Of a stretch of 64,000 bases of DNA, positions 1-9,395 are shown in pieces. This stretch comes from Chitinophagaceae bacterium (lineage in GTDB: Bacteria; Bacteroidota; Bacteroidia; Chitinophagales; Chitinophagaceae). The stretch covers positions 62,001 to 126,000 of the forward strand of contig JADJYK010000003.1 in NCBI GenBank assembly GCA_016719815.1, written 5' to 3'. The notes under the pieces are model-generated. The model worked only from the letters and a program-made list of their open reading frames with translations. It did no database searches and had not been told where the DNA came from. How positions within the stretch are numbered: position 1 is the first letter of the stretch; each line of letters begins with the position of its first letter. The translations under genes and the position numbers were made by a program.

Positions 1-338
1 TCAACATCAGGGTCTGCCCTACACTCCGTGAGAAGGATGGACTGGCCATGAGCAGCCGTAACGTTAGGCTAAGCAGTGGTGAAAGAGATAAAGCTGTTGC
101 AATCTTCACTGCACTGGAATTTATAAAAAAGAATATTAAACCCGGTATACTTGCTGCTTTGCTGAGTGATGCTGGACAAATTTTGATAAACAAAGGTTTT
201 AGAATTGACTACCTTGAAATTACTGATGCATATAACCTATCTCGGGTTGATTTTTGGGATGGGCATCAGAAAATTACTGCACTTGCAGCGGCCTACCTGA
301 ATGATGTAAGACTGATTGATAATATGATTTTAAACTAA
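1..338 (+). CDS. panC: Pantoate--beta-alanine ligase, C-terminal part (cut by window edge)
   Basis: PanC joins pantoate and beta-alanine with ATP to make pantothenate, the coenzyme A precursor, in the cytoplasm. The reading frame is open from base 3 and begins with the motif REKDGLAMSSRN, typical of the PanC C-terminal domain that closes over the active site. About 111 residues are present; the N-terminal nucleotide-binding domain lies off the left edge. The ATG at 48 is an internal methionine (the M of GLAMSSRN), not a start. panB, the other pantothenate gene, lies 4.6 kb downstream. No panD is visible between them. Identification is firm from the motif; strand and stop are seen directly. 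Confidence 0.93.
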   Translation, partial: NIRVCPTLREKDGLAMSSRNVRLSSGERDKAVAIFTALEFIKKNIKPGILAALLSDAGQILINKGFRIDYLEITDAYNLSRVDFWDGHQKITALAAAYLNDVRLIDNMILN

Positions 339-392
339 ACTGGCCGCATAATTGTTTAACTTCGTAAAGGAAGAGAGTTTCTGGCGATTTAT

Positions 393-1393
393 ATGAGCAA
401 AAGATTTAAAACAGTACTTCAATACATCATATTCCTCGGTTTCGGACTTTTCCTTGCCTGGTGGTCACTTAAAGATTTAACAGCTGATGACAAATCTCAA
501 ATAAGAAGTGCTTTAAAGGGTGCCCGTTACTGGCTTGTCGCCCTGTTTTTCTTATTCTTGTATTATCTCATTATGTAAGAGCTATAAGATGGAGATTATT
601 GATTGAATCATTAGGGCACCACACTACCAAAACCAATGCTTTTTTTGCAGTATTTATAGGATACCTTGCCAACCAGGCTGTTCCAAGGTTAGGCGAAATC
701 TTGAAATGTACTTTCCTTGCCCGTTATGAAAAAGTTCCGGCCGACAAGTTGATCGGCACTATAATACTGGAAAGAATTATTGATGCTTTATGCCTGTTGA
801 TAGTATTTGGAATTACACTCATAATACAACCGGATATTTATGGCAAACTGATTGATGCCATTTTCGCAGGAAATAACAAACCGGGTGATGGCAAAGGCAT
901 TTCCTCTGCTTTAATTACATTAATTGTTGCTGGTGCCGTAATCATCATTATCGTTATCTGGATGATAAAAAACAAAAAAACATTTGCAGACCTTGGACTT
1001 GCCCTTAAAAAAATCGGGCAAAGAATATGGAATGGCGTAAGTGCGGTGCAACACTTGAAGAAAAGAGGACAATTTATAGCATATACTTTGTTGCTTTGGG
1101 GATTGTATCTATCTGGTGGATACCTTGGATTTCTTGCTTTTCAGCAAACAGGGCATTATGGTATTCAGGAAGCTTTCACTATTTTGTCGGCTGGCAGCAT
1201 TGGTATGATAGTTTCTCCCGGTGGTATTGGTGCTTATGCCTATATTATTGAAAAAACTATGCAGGTATATGGCCTCAACAAAGGGATTGCACTTGCATTT
1301 GGCTGGATATTATGGCTGGCTCAAACTACGGTAATCGTATTAGGTGGAATAATTAGTTTTGTTTCAATTCCTTATTACAACAAAAAGAAAAAA
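393..1393 (+). CDS. Flippase-like (lysylphosphatidylglycerol synthase TM / UPF0104 family) integral membrane protein, frameshifted
   Basis: This is a multi-pass inner-membrane protein of the AglD/MprF-type transmembrane family. These are often annotated flippase-like, and the substrate cannot be told here. Several hydrophobic helices are seen, with the family-like stretches NQAVPRLGE and SPGGIGAYAYIIE. The frame breaks at the T5 run at 546-550. Restoring one T gives a continuous reading through SHYVRAIRWRLLIES, the expected loop after helix 2, so the break looks like a one-base loss. Downstream the frame does not stop but runs directly into a nucleotidyltransferase domain (next entry). The boundary given here is the GTG at 1394. 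Placed between panC and ppk1. Confidence 0.8.
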
Positions 1394-1885
1394 GTGAAAA
1401 GAGCAGATCTCATTGCCGACCACATACTTACACAAGAAGATGCCATCCGCCGTACAGCGCAATGGCGGCTTTTGAAAAAGACAATTGTATTTACAAACGG
1501 GGTATTCGATATTCTGCACAAAGGCCACATATTTTCACTTTCGCAGGCTGCTAAAGAAGGTGATTTTCTCATTATTGGTCTTAATGCCGACTCTTCCGTC
1601 AAAAGATTAAAAGGGGAAAGCCGTCCGGTTAATGATCAGGAATCAAGGGCACTCGTACTCGCATCCTTATTAATGGTAGATGCAGTAGTTCTATTTGACC
1701 AAGACACTCCGCTTGAGTTAATAAAATCTCTGATGCCGGATGTGCTTGTTAAAGGCGGAGATTATACTGTTGACCAGATTGCCGGTGCAAAAGAAGTGAT
1801 TGGAAATGGAGGAAGGGTGATTATAAACTCAATTTTAGAAGGGTTCTCCACTACTAATATCATTCAGCAATTAAATAATCCCTGA
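1394..1885 (+). CDS. RfaE2-type nucleotidyltransferase (D-glycero-beta-D-manno-heptose 1-phosphate adenylyltransferase-like), continuous with the upstream flippase frame
   Basis: About 163 residues form a complete cytidylyltransferase-like fold. The nucleotide-binding motif FTNGVFDILHKGH is near the start and VLVKGGDYT and EGFSTTNII are near the end, as in the adenylyltransferase half (domain II) of HldE/RfaE. Such enzymes transfer AMP to heptose 1-phosphate for lipopolysaccharide core. No kinase half is present, as in the two-gene heptose pathway. There is no stop between this domain and the flippase: the frame passes through an A5-G-A6 stretch just before a possible GTG start (VKRADLIAD). 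It could be a true fusion, or two overlapping genes joined by an indel in that stretch. Given the number of indels nearby I favour two genes, weakly. Confidence 0.8.
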   Translation: MKRADLIADHILTQEDAIRRTAQWRLLKKTIVFTNGVFDILHKGHIFSLSQAAKEGDFLIIGLNADSSVKRLKGESRPVNDQESRALVLASLLMVDAVVLFDQDTPLELIKSLMPDVLVKGGDYTVDQIAGAKEVIGNGGRVIINSILEGFSTTNIIQQLNNP

Positions 1886-1958
1886 GTTGTCAAGTCATAA
1901 AACTTAACATTGGCCGATTAGCCTGTTTCCTATTTTTACTGAATAAGGAAATAATCCA

Positions 1959-4058
1959 ATGAACCGGACTACAACATCGAGAAATAAGTTTATAGCCCGT
2001 GATATAAGCTGGCTTTCATTCAATGCAAGGGTATTACAGGAAGCCGCAGACCATACTGTGCCACTAAATGAAAGGATAAAATTTCTGGGCATCTTTTCCA
2101 ACAATCTTGATGAGTTTTTCCGGGTAAGAGTGGCCGCACTTAAAAGAATGATACAATTTGGCAGCAAAGCCAAAATGCATCTTGAAGATAATCCTCAAAA
2201 AATCATCGATCAGATACAATCCATTGTCCTGAAACAGCAGACAGATTTTGAAAAGATTTGGCAAAATGTAATGGAGGAACTAAGAAAAAGTAAAATCTTC
2301 CTCGTTACGGAAAAGCAATTATCTGCCGAACAAAAAAACTTTGTACGAAACTATTACGATGAAGAGGTCAGTTCCAACATCATTCCATTGATGATAGAGA
2401 ATATTACAGAATTCCCAGCCCTGCGTGAAAAGTCAATTTACCTGGGAGTGGTGATGTGGAAAAAGGGCGACAGAACAAAAAGAAAATTTGCATTAATAGA
2501 AGTGCCCAGCAGGGTGCTTGGCCGGTTTGTCATTTTGCCATCCACTTCAGCCGATGAACATCATATTATCCTACTGGAAGATATTATTCGCTTTAACCTT
2601 CCTTCCATTCTCACATATTTTGGATATAATCAATACAAAGCAAATGTCTTTAAAGTAACCCGTGATGCCGAACTGGACATTGATGACGATGTATCAACTA
2701 ATATAATTCAGAAAATTGAGAAGGGCTTAAAGAACAGGCGAAAAGGGAAACCGGTACGCTTTGTTTACGACAGTGAAATGGATACCGGATTACTGAATTA
2801 CCTGATCAAACGGCTGAACCTTTCCAAAAAGACAATATCATTCCGGGCGGCAGAATACACAACTTCAGGCATTTCATGGATTTTCCGGAAATGGTCTTCA
2901 AAGAAAAAACAAAGAAGAAAGCCCGGTGAACATCCTTTATTATCAGGAAAACGAGTGACCAATGCAATACTTGAAAAAGATATTATGCTGCACTTTCCTT
3001 ATCACTCATTCGTTCCGCTAATTGACTTATTACGGGAAGCTGCTTTTGACCCTGATGTTACCAGCATAAAAATTACCTGCTATCGCCTGGCTGGTCAGTC
3101 AAAAATCATTAATGCTTTAATAAATGCAGTAAGAAATGGCAAGGAAGTAATAGTAATGCTTGAATTAAGGGCAAGATTCGAAGAAGAAGCAAACCTGCAA
3201 TGGAAAGAACGGCTGGAAGAAGTAGGTGCAAAAGTGCTGGTGGAAATTCCAAATTTGAAAGTACATTCCAAGATCTGTGTAATAAAGAAAAAAACAAAAA
3301 ACGGCAAAGCCGTATTGTATGGCTTTGTAAGCACTGGTAACCTGAATGAAAAAACAGCAAAATTGTATGGCGACCATTGTCTGCTAACATCCAATTCAAA
3401 AATAATGGCCGATGTGGTTCGCATTTTCAACTTTCTGGAACAACCAAAAACTGGCTTACATTTTCTTAACAAGTGTAAGCATATATTGCCAAGCCCTTAT
3501 TTAGCAAAAGATGAGATGCTGCAACTGATAGAGGAAGAAATTAAGCAGGCCAAGAAAAAGAAAACTGCTGTCATTACCCTGAAGATGAATTCCCTTTCCG
3601 ACCTGAATATGGTACAGAAACTTTACGACGCAGCTAAATCAGGTGTGGAAATAAGGTTGATTGTAAGAGGAATTTTCTGCATGTTATCAGAAAATAAGAA
3701 ATTTGCAGTGCCTGTAAAAGCTATAAGTATTGTAGATGGTTACCTGGAACATGCCAGAGTGTGGGTATTTCACAACAAAGGCAAAGAGAAAGTTTATATA
3801 TCTTCGGCCGACTGGATGTTAAGAAATATGGAACACCGTATTGAAGCAACATGCCCCGTTTGGGATGAAGAAATAAAAAAAGAACTGACAGATATTCTAT
3901 CCATTCAGTTAAATGATAACGTAAAGGCCCGGAAACTGAATAACGAACTCAGCAATGAGTATGCAAAAAACATTGGGAAAAAAATTAGGTCCCAATCAGA
4001 GACTTATAACTATTTGTTCAAAAAGAAACTGAAAAAAATTGAGACTGGCAGCAATTGA
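1959..4058 (+). CDS. ppk1: Polyphosphate kinase 1
   Basis: PPK1 reversibly makes inorganic polyphosphate from ATP gamma-phosphate. At 699 residues it has the full family length. The N-terminal domain carries DISWLSFNARVLQEA and NNLDEFFRVR. The two catalytic phospholipase-D-like domains follow, with the phosphorylated histidine expected at His436 (LKVHSKICVI) and the second conserved histidine at His598 (YLEHARVWVF). The motif FVSTGNLNEKTAKLYGDH is also present. The gene is intact despite many A-rich runs. The next gene, a Ppx/GppA phosphatase, overlaps its 3' end by 20 bases, so synthesis and breakdown of polyphosphate are probably co-transcribed and translationally coupled. Confidence 0.97.
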   Translation: MNRTTTSRNKFIARDISWLSFNARVLQEAADHTVPLNERIKFLGIFSNNLDEFFRVRVAALKRMIQFGSKAKMHLEDNPQKIIDQIQSIVLKQQTDFEKIWQNVMEELRKSKIFLVTEKQLSAEQKNFVRNYYDEEVSSNIIPLMIENITEFPALREKSIYLGVVMWKKGDRTKRKFALIEVPSRVLGRFVILPSTSADEHHIILLEDIIRFNLPSILTYFGYNQYKANVFKVTRDAELDIDDDVSTNIIQKIEKGLKNRRKGKPVRFVYDSEMDTGLLNYLIKRLNLSKKTISFRAAEYTTSGISWIFRKWSSKKKQRRKPGEHPLLSGKRVTNAILEKDIMLHFPYHSFVPLIDLLREAAFDPDVTSIKITCYRLAGQSKIINALINAVRNGKEVIVMLELRARFEEEANLQWKERLEEVGAKVLVEIPNLKVHSKICVIKKKTKNGKAVLYGFVSTGNLNEKTAKLYGDHCLLTSNSKIMADVVRIFNFLEQPKTGLHFLNKCKHILPSPYLAKDEMLQLIEEEIKQAKKKKTAVITLKMNSLSDLNMVQKLYDAAKSGVEIRLIVRGIFCMLSENKKFAVPVKAISIVDGYLEHARVWVFHNKGKEKVYISSADWMLRNMEHRIEATCPVWDEEIKKELTDILSIQLNDNVKARKLNNELSNEYAKNIGKKIRSQSETYNYLFKKKLKKIETGSN

Positions 4059-4935
4059 TATCGGCAGTAACGCAGCAAGACTCCTCATCTCCGATATTAT
4101 AAAAGGCAACAACGGCAATCCTGAGTTTATTAAAATGGCATTGGTACGGGTACCTTTACGATTAGGCTTCGATGTTTTTGACAAAGGAGAGATCCCGGAT
4201 ACTAAAGTTGAAAAAATAATCAAAACAATAAAATCGTACAAACTGCTACTGGATGTGTACGACGTTAAACACCTGAAAGCCTGCGCCACCTCTGCCATGC
4301 GGGATGCCGCCAACTCCCCTGCCCTTATTAAAAAAATAAAGGATGAAACCGGTATTGAAATTGAGATTATCAGTGGAGACCAGGAAGCATCGCTTATCTA
4401 TGAAAACCATATTGCTGAGCAGCTAAATAAAGACGAGTCATACCTGTACATTGATGTGGGAGGTGGAAGTACCGAACTCACTTTCTTTAGTGACGGTGAA
4501 CTCATTTTCAAAAATTCATTCAATATAGGTACCATCCGCCTGTTGAAAAACCAGGTTAATGAAACTGCCTGGGACGAAATGAAAGAATACATCCGCAGCA
4601 AAACAAAGAAAAACCACCACGTTACAGCGATTGGTTCCGGCGGAAACATCAACAAAGTTTTTTCCATATCAAAAAAGAAAGAAGGCAAACCGCTTAGCCT
4701 TGATTTACTAAGAGATTACTATAAAGAATTCAGCAATCTTTCTATGACACAGCGTATAAGCCTTCATAAGCTGCGGGAAGACAGGGCTGATGTTATTGTT
4801 CCTGCTCTTCTTATTTACATAAATGTAATGCGATGGGCTGATGCAGAAGAAATATATGTACCAAAGATTGGTCTTGCCGATGGTCTTATTCAAAATCTTT
4901 ACAAAGAATTAAAGCTGAAGGAAATCGAAGTATAA
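4039..4935 (+). CDS. ppx: Ppx/GppA-family exopolyphosphatase / (p)ppGpp phosphohydrolase
   Basis: This is a 298-residue protein of the ASKHA fold that removes terminal phosphates from polyphosphate or from pppGpp. Visible motifs are the N-terminal phosphate loop LAAIDIGSNAARLLI and the second phosphate motif DVGGGSTELTFF. It corresponds to the catalytic domains only, without the C-terminal HD-like extension of long Ppx proteins. The start is a TTG inside the end of ppk1. No ATG lies suitably upstream, and the first residues fit the family from this TTG, so translational coupling to ppk1 is likely. Which substrate dominates cannot be told from sequence. Confidence 0.92.
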   Translation: MRLAAIDIGSNAARLLISDIIKGNNGNPEFIKMALVRVPLRLGFDVFDKGEIPDTKVEKIIKTIKSYKLLLDVYDVKHLKACATSAMRDAANSPALIKKIKDETGIEIEIISGDQEASLIYENHIAEQLNKDESYLYIDVGGGSTELTFFSDGELIFKNSFNIGTIRLLKNQVNETAWDEMKEYIRSKTKKNHHVTAIGSGGNINKVFSISKKKEGKPLSLDLLRDYYKEFSNLSMTQRISLHKLREDRADVIVPALLIYINVMRWADAEEIYVPKIGLADGLIQNLYKELKLKEIEV

Positions 4936-4961
4936 CCGTTAGAAAACTCAAAATCAGAAAC

Positions 4962-5773
4962 ATGAGTACATCAAAAGAAATAAAACGCATCACCACCAAC
5001 ACCTTACAGAAAATGAAAGTGGCAGGAGAAAAATTACGATGCTAACTGCTTACGACTTTTCTTTTGCAAAATTATTGATGGTGCCGGTATTGATATTATT
5101 CTTGTTGGTGACTCCGCCTCTAATGTCATGGCTGGGCATGAAACCACCCTTCCGATTACCCTCGACCAAATGATTTATCATGCCCAATCAGTAATAAGAG
5201 GCATCAGCCATTGCCTTGTTGTTGTTGATTTGCCTTTTGGTTCTTACCAGTCAAATTCGGAAGTGGCATTAGCCTCTGCCGTGCGTATAATGAAGGAAAC
5301 AGGTGCTCATTCGTTAAAGTTAGAAGGTGGCGAAGAAGTGCTTGATTCGGTTAGAAAATTGTTTCTGCAGGTATTCCCGTAATGGGACACCTGGGACTAA
5401 TGCCACAGTCCATCTATAAATTTGGCACATACAATGTAAGGGCAAAAGAAGGAACTGAAGCCGAAAAACTTATAAGAGATGCTAAACTGTTGCAAGAAGC
5501 AGGTTGCTTCGCAATTGTGCTGGAGAAAATACCTGCTACGCTGGCCAAAGAAGTCTCAGAAAATATAACAATCCCCACTATTGGCATTGGTGCAGGCAAA
5601 TATTGCGATGGGCAGGTACTGGTAATGCATGATATGCTTGGCATAAATACAGAATTTAAACCACGGTTTTACGGCAATACCTGAATATTCATGAACAGGC
5701 AACAAAAGCAGTGCAGCAATACATCAGCGATGTAAAATCGAATGATTTTCCAAACGAAACCGAGCAGTATTAA
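4962..5773 (+). CDS. panB: 3-methyl-2-oxobutanoate hydroxymethyltransferase, four frameshifts
   Basis: PanB makes ketopantoate from 2-oxoisovalerate and 5,10-methylene-THF, the first step to pantothenate. The pieces in order are the N-terminus [15 protein letters not shown], then [41 protein letters not shown], and the C-terminal helix ending [10 protein letters not shown]. The frame changes four times. Each repair is a single added base in a short run: A5 at 5029-5033, A4 at 5068-5071, A4 at 5355-5358 and T4 at 5667-5670. With those four bases restored a normal ~271-residue enzyme results. Four independent losses, all in A/T runs, point to sequencing error rather than gene decay. Functionally linked to panC at the left edge. 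Confidence 0.88.
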
Positions 5774-5807
5774 CTTCAGACAATTAAATTCAAGCTTCAG
5801 TCTTCCC

Positions 5808-5815
5808 TATTTTTG
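5808..5815 (+). promoter_or_regulatory. Putative Bacteroidota -7 promoter box
   Basis: TATTTTTG matches the Bacteroidetes sigma-A -7 consensus TAnnTTTG exactly and lies 19 bases before the ATG at 5834 of the TonB-dependent receptor. A clear -33 TTG element is not obvious. It argues for the ATG at 5834 rather than the in-frame TTG at 5813, which lies within the box. Confidence 0.4.
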
Positions 5816-5833
5816 CGGCGAAAACAAAACCAC

Positions 5834-7756
5834 ATGAATTGTATTTTTCGTGTATCAATTATTGCAGGGTTAGTATTTTCAACTTCCATCAGCCATGCAC
5901 AAACAGATAGTTCTACATTAGAAAATATTACTGTTACTTCCAGCCTGCTGGCACAGCAGAAGAGAGAAACAGGCAGAAATATCTTTTTAGTAAAACCAGA
6001 TTCCCTCAAATCTCTTCCTGTAAACTCTGTTGATGAATTGCTTCGTTATCTGCCTGGTGTGGAAGTGCAGCTGCGTGGGCCGCAGGGTAGCCAGAGTGAC
6101 ATTGTAATCCGGGGCGGAACATTTCAACAGGTACTGGTAATTATTGACGGCATAAAATTAAATGACCCATTAACAGGACATTTCAACAGCTATATTCCAA
6201 TAAATGCGGGTGAAATAGAGCGAATTGAAGTTTTGAAAGGTGCAGCTTCGGCTGTGTATGGATCAGAAGCTGTAGGCGGGGTTATCAATATCATCACCAA
6301 GACATTTGCCGCAAAGAACAAAACGCCGAAAAACACAATTAGCGGGAAAGTTACTGCCGGAGAATATAACCTGCTGAACAATGAAGTATATGGCCGATGG
6401 TCTGGTAAAGCCACTATTATTTCTGCCGGAATAATGACAAACAATGCAAAAGGACCACAACTCCGTGGTACTACCGGTTTCTTCCACAACACAACAGCAA
6501 ATATTGCCTTAACCCATCTTTTCAGAAACAACTGGGCGGCGAGTTTCCGGTCAGCAGGAGATTTCAGGGATTTTAATGCGCAAAATTTTTATACAACATT
6601 TCTCAGTGATACTGCCAATGAAAAGGTTAACAGCTGGTGGAATCATTTCAATATCTCAAAGAAGACAAAAAAAGGTGTTTTGAATATGGATGCAGGCTAT
6701 AAAAAACTGCGTGACCAGTACTGGTTCAGGCCCACATCCACACCTAACGACAATAAAACAAATATGGCAACAGTCCAATTGTATTATACTTCATCCCTTG
6801 CTGAACAACATAATTACACCATTGGTGCCCAAGTATTGCGTAAAGAAATAAAATCAACCGACCGGGGAAATCATTCTCTGTGGCATGGGGCCGCTTATGC
6901 AATTTTCAGGCATGAGCTGTCCAACGATGTTTTCCTGAACGAGAGTCTGCGCCTTGACTGTGACGAAAACTATGGTGCTATACTTGTACCACAAATCAAC
7001 TTTGCCTGGTCCCCATCCATTTTTACAGTACGGGCTTCTGCAGGCCGTTCTTTCCGTGATGCTGACTTTACAGAACGGTATAATAACTTCAATAAAGCAC
7101 TGGTAACTGGTGGCAGCATCGGCAATCCCGGCCTTGCAGCAGAAAATTCATGGAACATTGAAACCGGTTTCGATGCCTGGTTCAGTAAAGAATTTCATAT
7201 CAGCAGCACCATTTTTCATCGCAACCACACTAATCTTATTGATTGGACACCTACACCTTACGCTGGCATGCCACGACAGACAAAACTGGTACCAAGCGGT
7301 AATTATGCGTTGGCAAAAAATGTTGCTGAAATTAGAACAACAGGCATTGAAGTAGATTTTGTACTGAACAAGAAGCTCAATCACTATTCATCCGTTTATG
7401 CCACACTGGGATACACCTGGCTGCAATCGGAAAACAATGACCCCTTACCTTCTTTTTATATCTCATCGCATGCAAAACACGTCCTGAATTTTTCCGCAGT
7501 GTATAACTACAAAAACTTCTCGCTGGCCACTTCAGGTATATATAAAGAAAGAAATTCACAAAAAGCAAATGTCATCAACGCTGAAATAAGCAAATCTTAT
7601 TTTGTAGTAAACATAAAGCTCAACTATCAGTCAGACAGCAGAAAAGGAAAATTATTTGTACAGGCTGACAACCTGCTCAACACCTCCTATAGCGACCTTT
7701 TGGGAAGCAAAATGCCAGGAAGGTGGATTTCAGGCGGATTTGAGATAACTTTATAA
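5834..7756 (+). CDS. TonB-dependent outer-membrane receptor, BtuB-like
   Basis: This is an active importer across the outer membrane, powered by TonB. A signal peptide ends near ISHAQT. The plug domain follows with ELLRYLPGVEVQLRGPQG, IVIRGGTFQQVLVIIDGIKL and the characteristic GAASAVYGSEAVGGVINIITK. The rest is a 22-stranded-type barrel ending in a short aromatic strand (WISGGFEITL). About 640 residues, the usual size for BtuB/FepA-like receptors. The N-terminus has no carboxypeptidase-regulatory-like domain and there is no SusD neighbour, so it is not a SusC. There is no room upstream for a cobalamin riboswitch (60 bases), so the substrate stays open. The reading frame is intact. Confidence 0.9.
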   Translation: MNCIFRVSIIAGLVFSTSISHAQTDSSTLENITVTSSLLAQQKRETGRNIFLVKPDSLKSLPVNSVDELLRYLPGVEVQLRGPQGSQSDIVIRGGTFQQVLVIIDGIKLNDPLTGHFNSYIPINAGEIERIEVLKGAASAVYGSEAVGGVINIITKTFAAKNKTPKNTISGKVTAGEYNLLNNEVYGRWSGKATIISAGIMTNNAKGPQLRGTTGFFHNTTANIALTHLFRNNWAASFRSAGDFRDFNAQNFYTTFLSDTANEKVNSWWNHFNISKKTKKGVLNMDAGYKKLRDQYWFRPTSTPNDNKTNMATVQLYYTSSLAEQHNYTIGAQVLRKEIKSTDRGNHSLWHGAAYAIFRHELSNDVFLNESLRLDCDENYGAILVPQINFAWSPSIFTVRASAGRSFRDADFTERYNNFNKALVTGGSIGNPGLAAENSWNIETGFDAWFSKEFHISSTIFHRNHTNLIDWTPTPYAGMPRQTKLVPSGNYALAKNVAEIRTTGIEVDFVLNKKLNHYSSVYATLGYTWLQSENNDPLPSFYISSHAKHVLNFSAVYNYKNFSLATSGIYKERNSQKANVINAEISKSYFVVNIKLNYQSDSRKGKLFVQADNLLNTSYSDLLGSKMPGRWISGGFEITL

Positions 7757-7772
7757 TCTCAAATCTCCGTAT

Positions 7773-9296
7773 ATGGAATTTCTAAAAACACTCCGGATCA
7801 ACGCACATAACAGCGGCGTAAGCACAGGCTCGCACTGGATCGAATCCAATAGTGAAAAAATAGAATCTTTCTCTCCTGTTGATGGCAAACATATTGGTGA
7901 TGTTACAATTTGCGACAAAACAAGCTATGAAACTGTAATAAAAAAAGCTGAAGAAGCATTTAAAGTATGGCGCCTGGTTCCTGCACCCAAAAGAGGTGAA
8001 ATAGTAAGACAAATAGGAGAATCGCTGCGGGAACAAAAAGAGGCTTTGGGAAAACTGGTATCATACGAAATGGGCAAAAGCCTGCAGGAAGGTTACGGTG
8101 AAGTGCAGGAAATGATTGATATCTGTGATTTTGCGGTAGGTCTCTCCCGCCAGTTATATGGATTATCCATGCATAGTGAACGTCCGGGTCACCGGATGTA
8201 CGAGCAGTATCATCCGCTCGGAATTGTTGGAATAATATCTGCATTCAACTTTCCGGTGGCTGTGTGGAGCTGGAATGCAATGATAGCATGGGTTTGTGGC
8301 GATGTTTGTGTGTGGAAGCCTTCAGAAAAAACACCTCTTTGCGGTATTGCCTGTCAGCACATTGTTTCAAAAGTATTCAGCAGAAATAATATCCCCGAAG
8401 GTGTTTCCTGTATTGTTACCGGTGGCAGATCTGTTGGCGAGTGGCTGGCAGGTGATGAACGAATACCATTGATTTCTGCAACAGGTTCAACCCGAATGGG
8501 TAAAGCTCTAAGCACTGCCGTTGGTGCAAGACTCGGACGTTCATTGCTGGAATTGGGTGGCAATAATGCGGTTATCATTTCTAAAGAAGCTGATCTTGAT
8601 ATTGCAATACTGGGAGCCTTATTTGGCGCAGTAGGTACCGCAGGTCAGCGTTGTACAACAACCCGGAGACTGATAATACAGGAAGAAATATATGAAACAG
8701 TAAAAACAAAACTGGTATCGGCATATAAGCAACTTCGAATTGGCAATCCGCTTGTTGAAACAAACCATGTAGGGCCGCTGATTGATACCACCGCTGTGAA
8801 AATGTACCTGGATGCTATTGAGAAATGTAAGGCCGAAGGTGGCAACTTAATTGTACAAGGCGGAGTGCTGGAAGGTGACGGATATGAAAGCGGTTGCTAT
8901 GTGAAACCTTGTATCGCAGAAGCCAAACCCTGCTTCAGCATTGTGCAGCAAGAAACCTTTGCCCCAATATTGTATTTGCTGAAATATAAAACGCTGGAGG
9001 AAGCCATTGCCATTCAGAACAGTGTTCCGCAGGGGCTTTCGTCTTCGATCATGACTCTAAACATGCGGGAAGCCGAACAGTTCTTATCTGCTGCAGGCAG
9101 CGATTGCGGCATTGCTAATGTGAACATCGGGACCAGCGGAGCAGAAATTGGCGGAGCTTTTGGTGGCGAAAAAGAAACCGGCGGTGGCCGTGAAAGCGGC
9201 AGCGATGCATGGAAAGCCTATATGCGCAGGCAGACAAACACTATCAATTACAGTACATCATTGCCACTGGCACAGGGTATTAAATTTGATGTTTAA
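7773..9296 (+). CDS. amaB: Aldehyde dehydrogenase family 7 (L-aminoadipate-semialdehyde dehydrogenase-like)
   Basis: NAD-dependent oxidation of 2-aminoadipate semialdehyde to 2-aminoadipate in lysine breakdown is the usual role of family 7. The protein has 507 residues, the full length. The catalytic glutamate is Glu260 in LLELGGNNAVI and the nucleophile is Cys294 in GTAGQRCTTTRR, a stretch diagnostic of ALDH7 (antiquitin). FSPVDGKHIG and SAFNFPVAVWSWN mark the cofactor-binding half. It starts 17 bases after the TonB receptor and may share its transcript. No other lysine-degradation gene is in view, so the pathway assignment rests on family alone. The gene symbol is by analogy. Confidence 0.88.
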   Translation: MEFLKTLRINAHNSGVSTGSHWIESNSEKIESFSPVDGKHIGDVTICDKTSYETVIKKAEEAFKVWRLVPAPKRGEIVRQIGESLREQKEALGKLVSYEMGKSLQEGYGEVQEMIDICDFAVGLSRQLYGLSMHSERPGHRMYEQYHPLGIVGIISAFNFPVAVWSWNAMIAWVCGDVCVWKPSEKTPLCGIACQHIVSKVFSRNNIPEGVSCIVTGGRSVGEWLAGDERIPLISATGSTRMGKALSTAVGARLGRSLLELGGNNAVIISKEADLDIAILGALFGAVGTAGQRCTTTRRLIIQEEIYETVKTKLVSAYKQLRIGNPLVETNHVGPLIDTTAVKMYLDAIEKCKAEGGNLIVQGGVLEGDGYESGCYVKPCIAEAKPCFSIVQQETFAPILYLLKYKTLEEAIAIQNSVPQGLSSSIMTLNMREAEQFLSAAGSDCGIANVNIGTSGAEIGGAFGGEKETGGGRESGSDAWKAYMRRQTNTINYSTSLPLAQGIKFDV

Positions 9297-9395
9297 CTGG
9301 GAGTATGTTTTATAAAAAGGTAACCCTGTTTTATTCCTTTGATTAATGCTGATTATTTTTAACCTTTATACCTAAATTATTAACAACTGGTATCT

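Noticed and set aside
5774..5833. Possible cobalamin riboswitch before the BtuB-like receptor
   Set aside because: Only 60 bases are available and no B12-box-like sequence is present.
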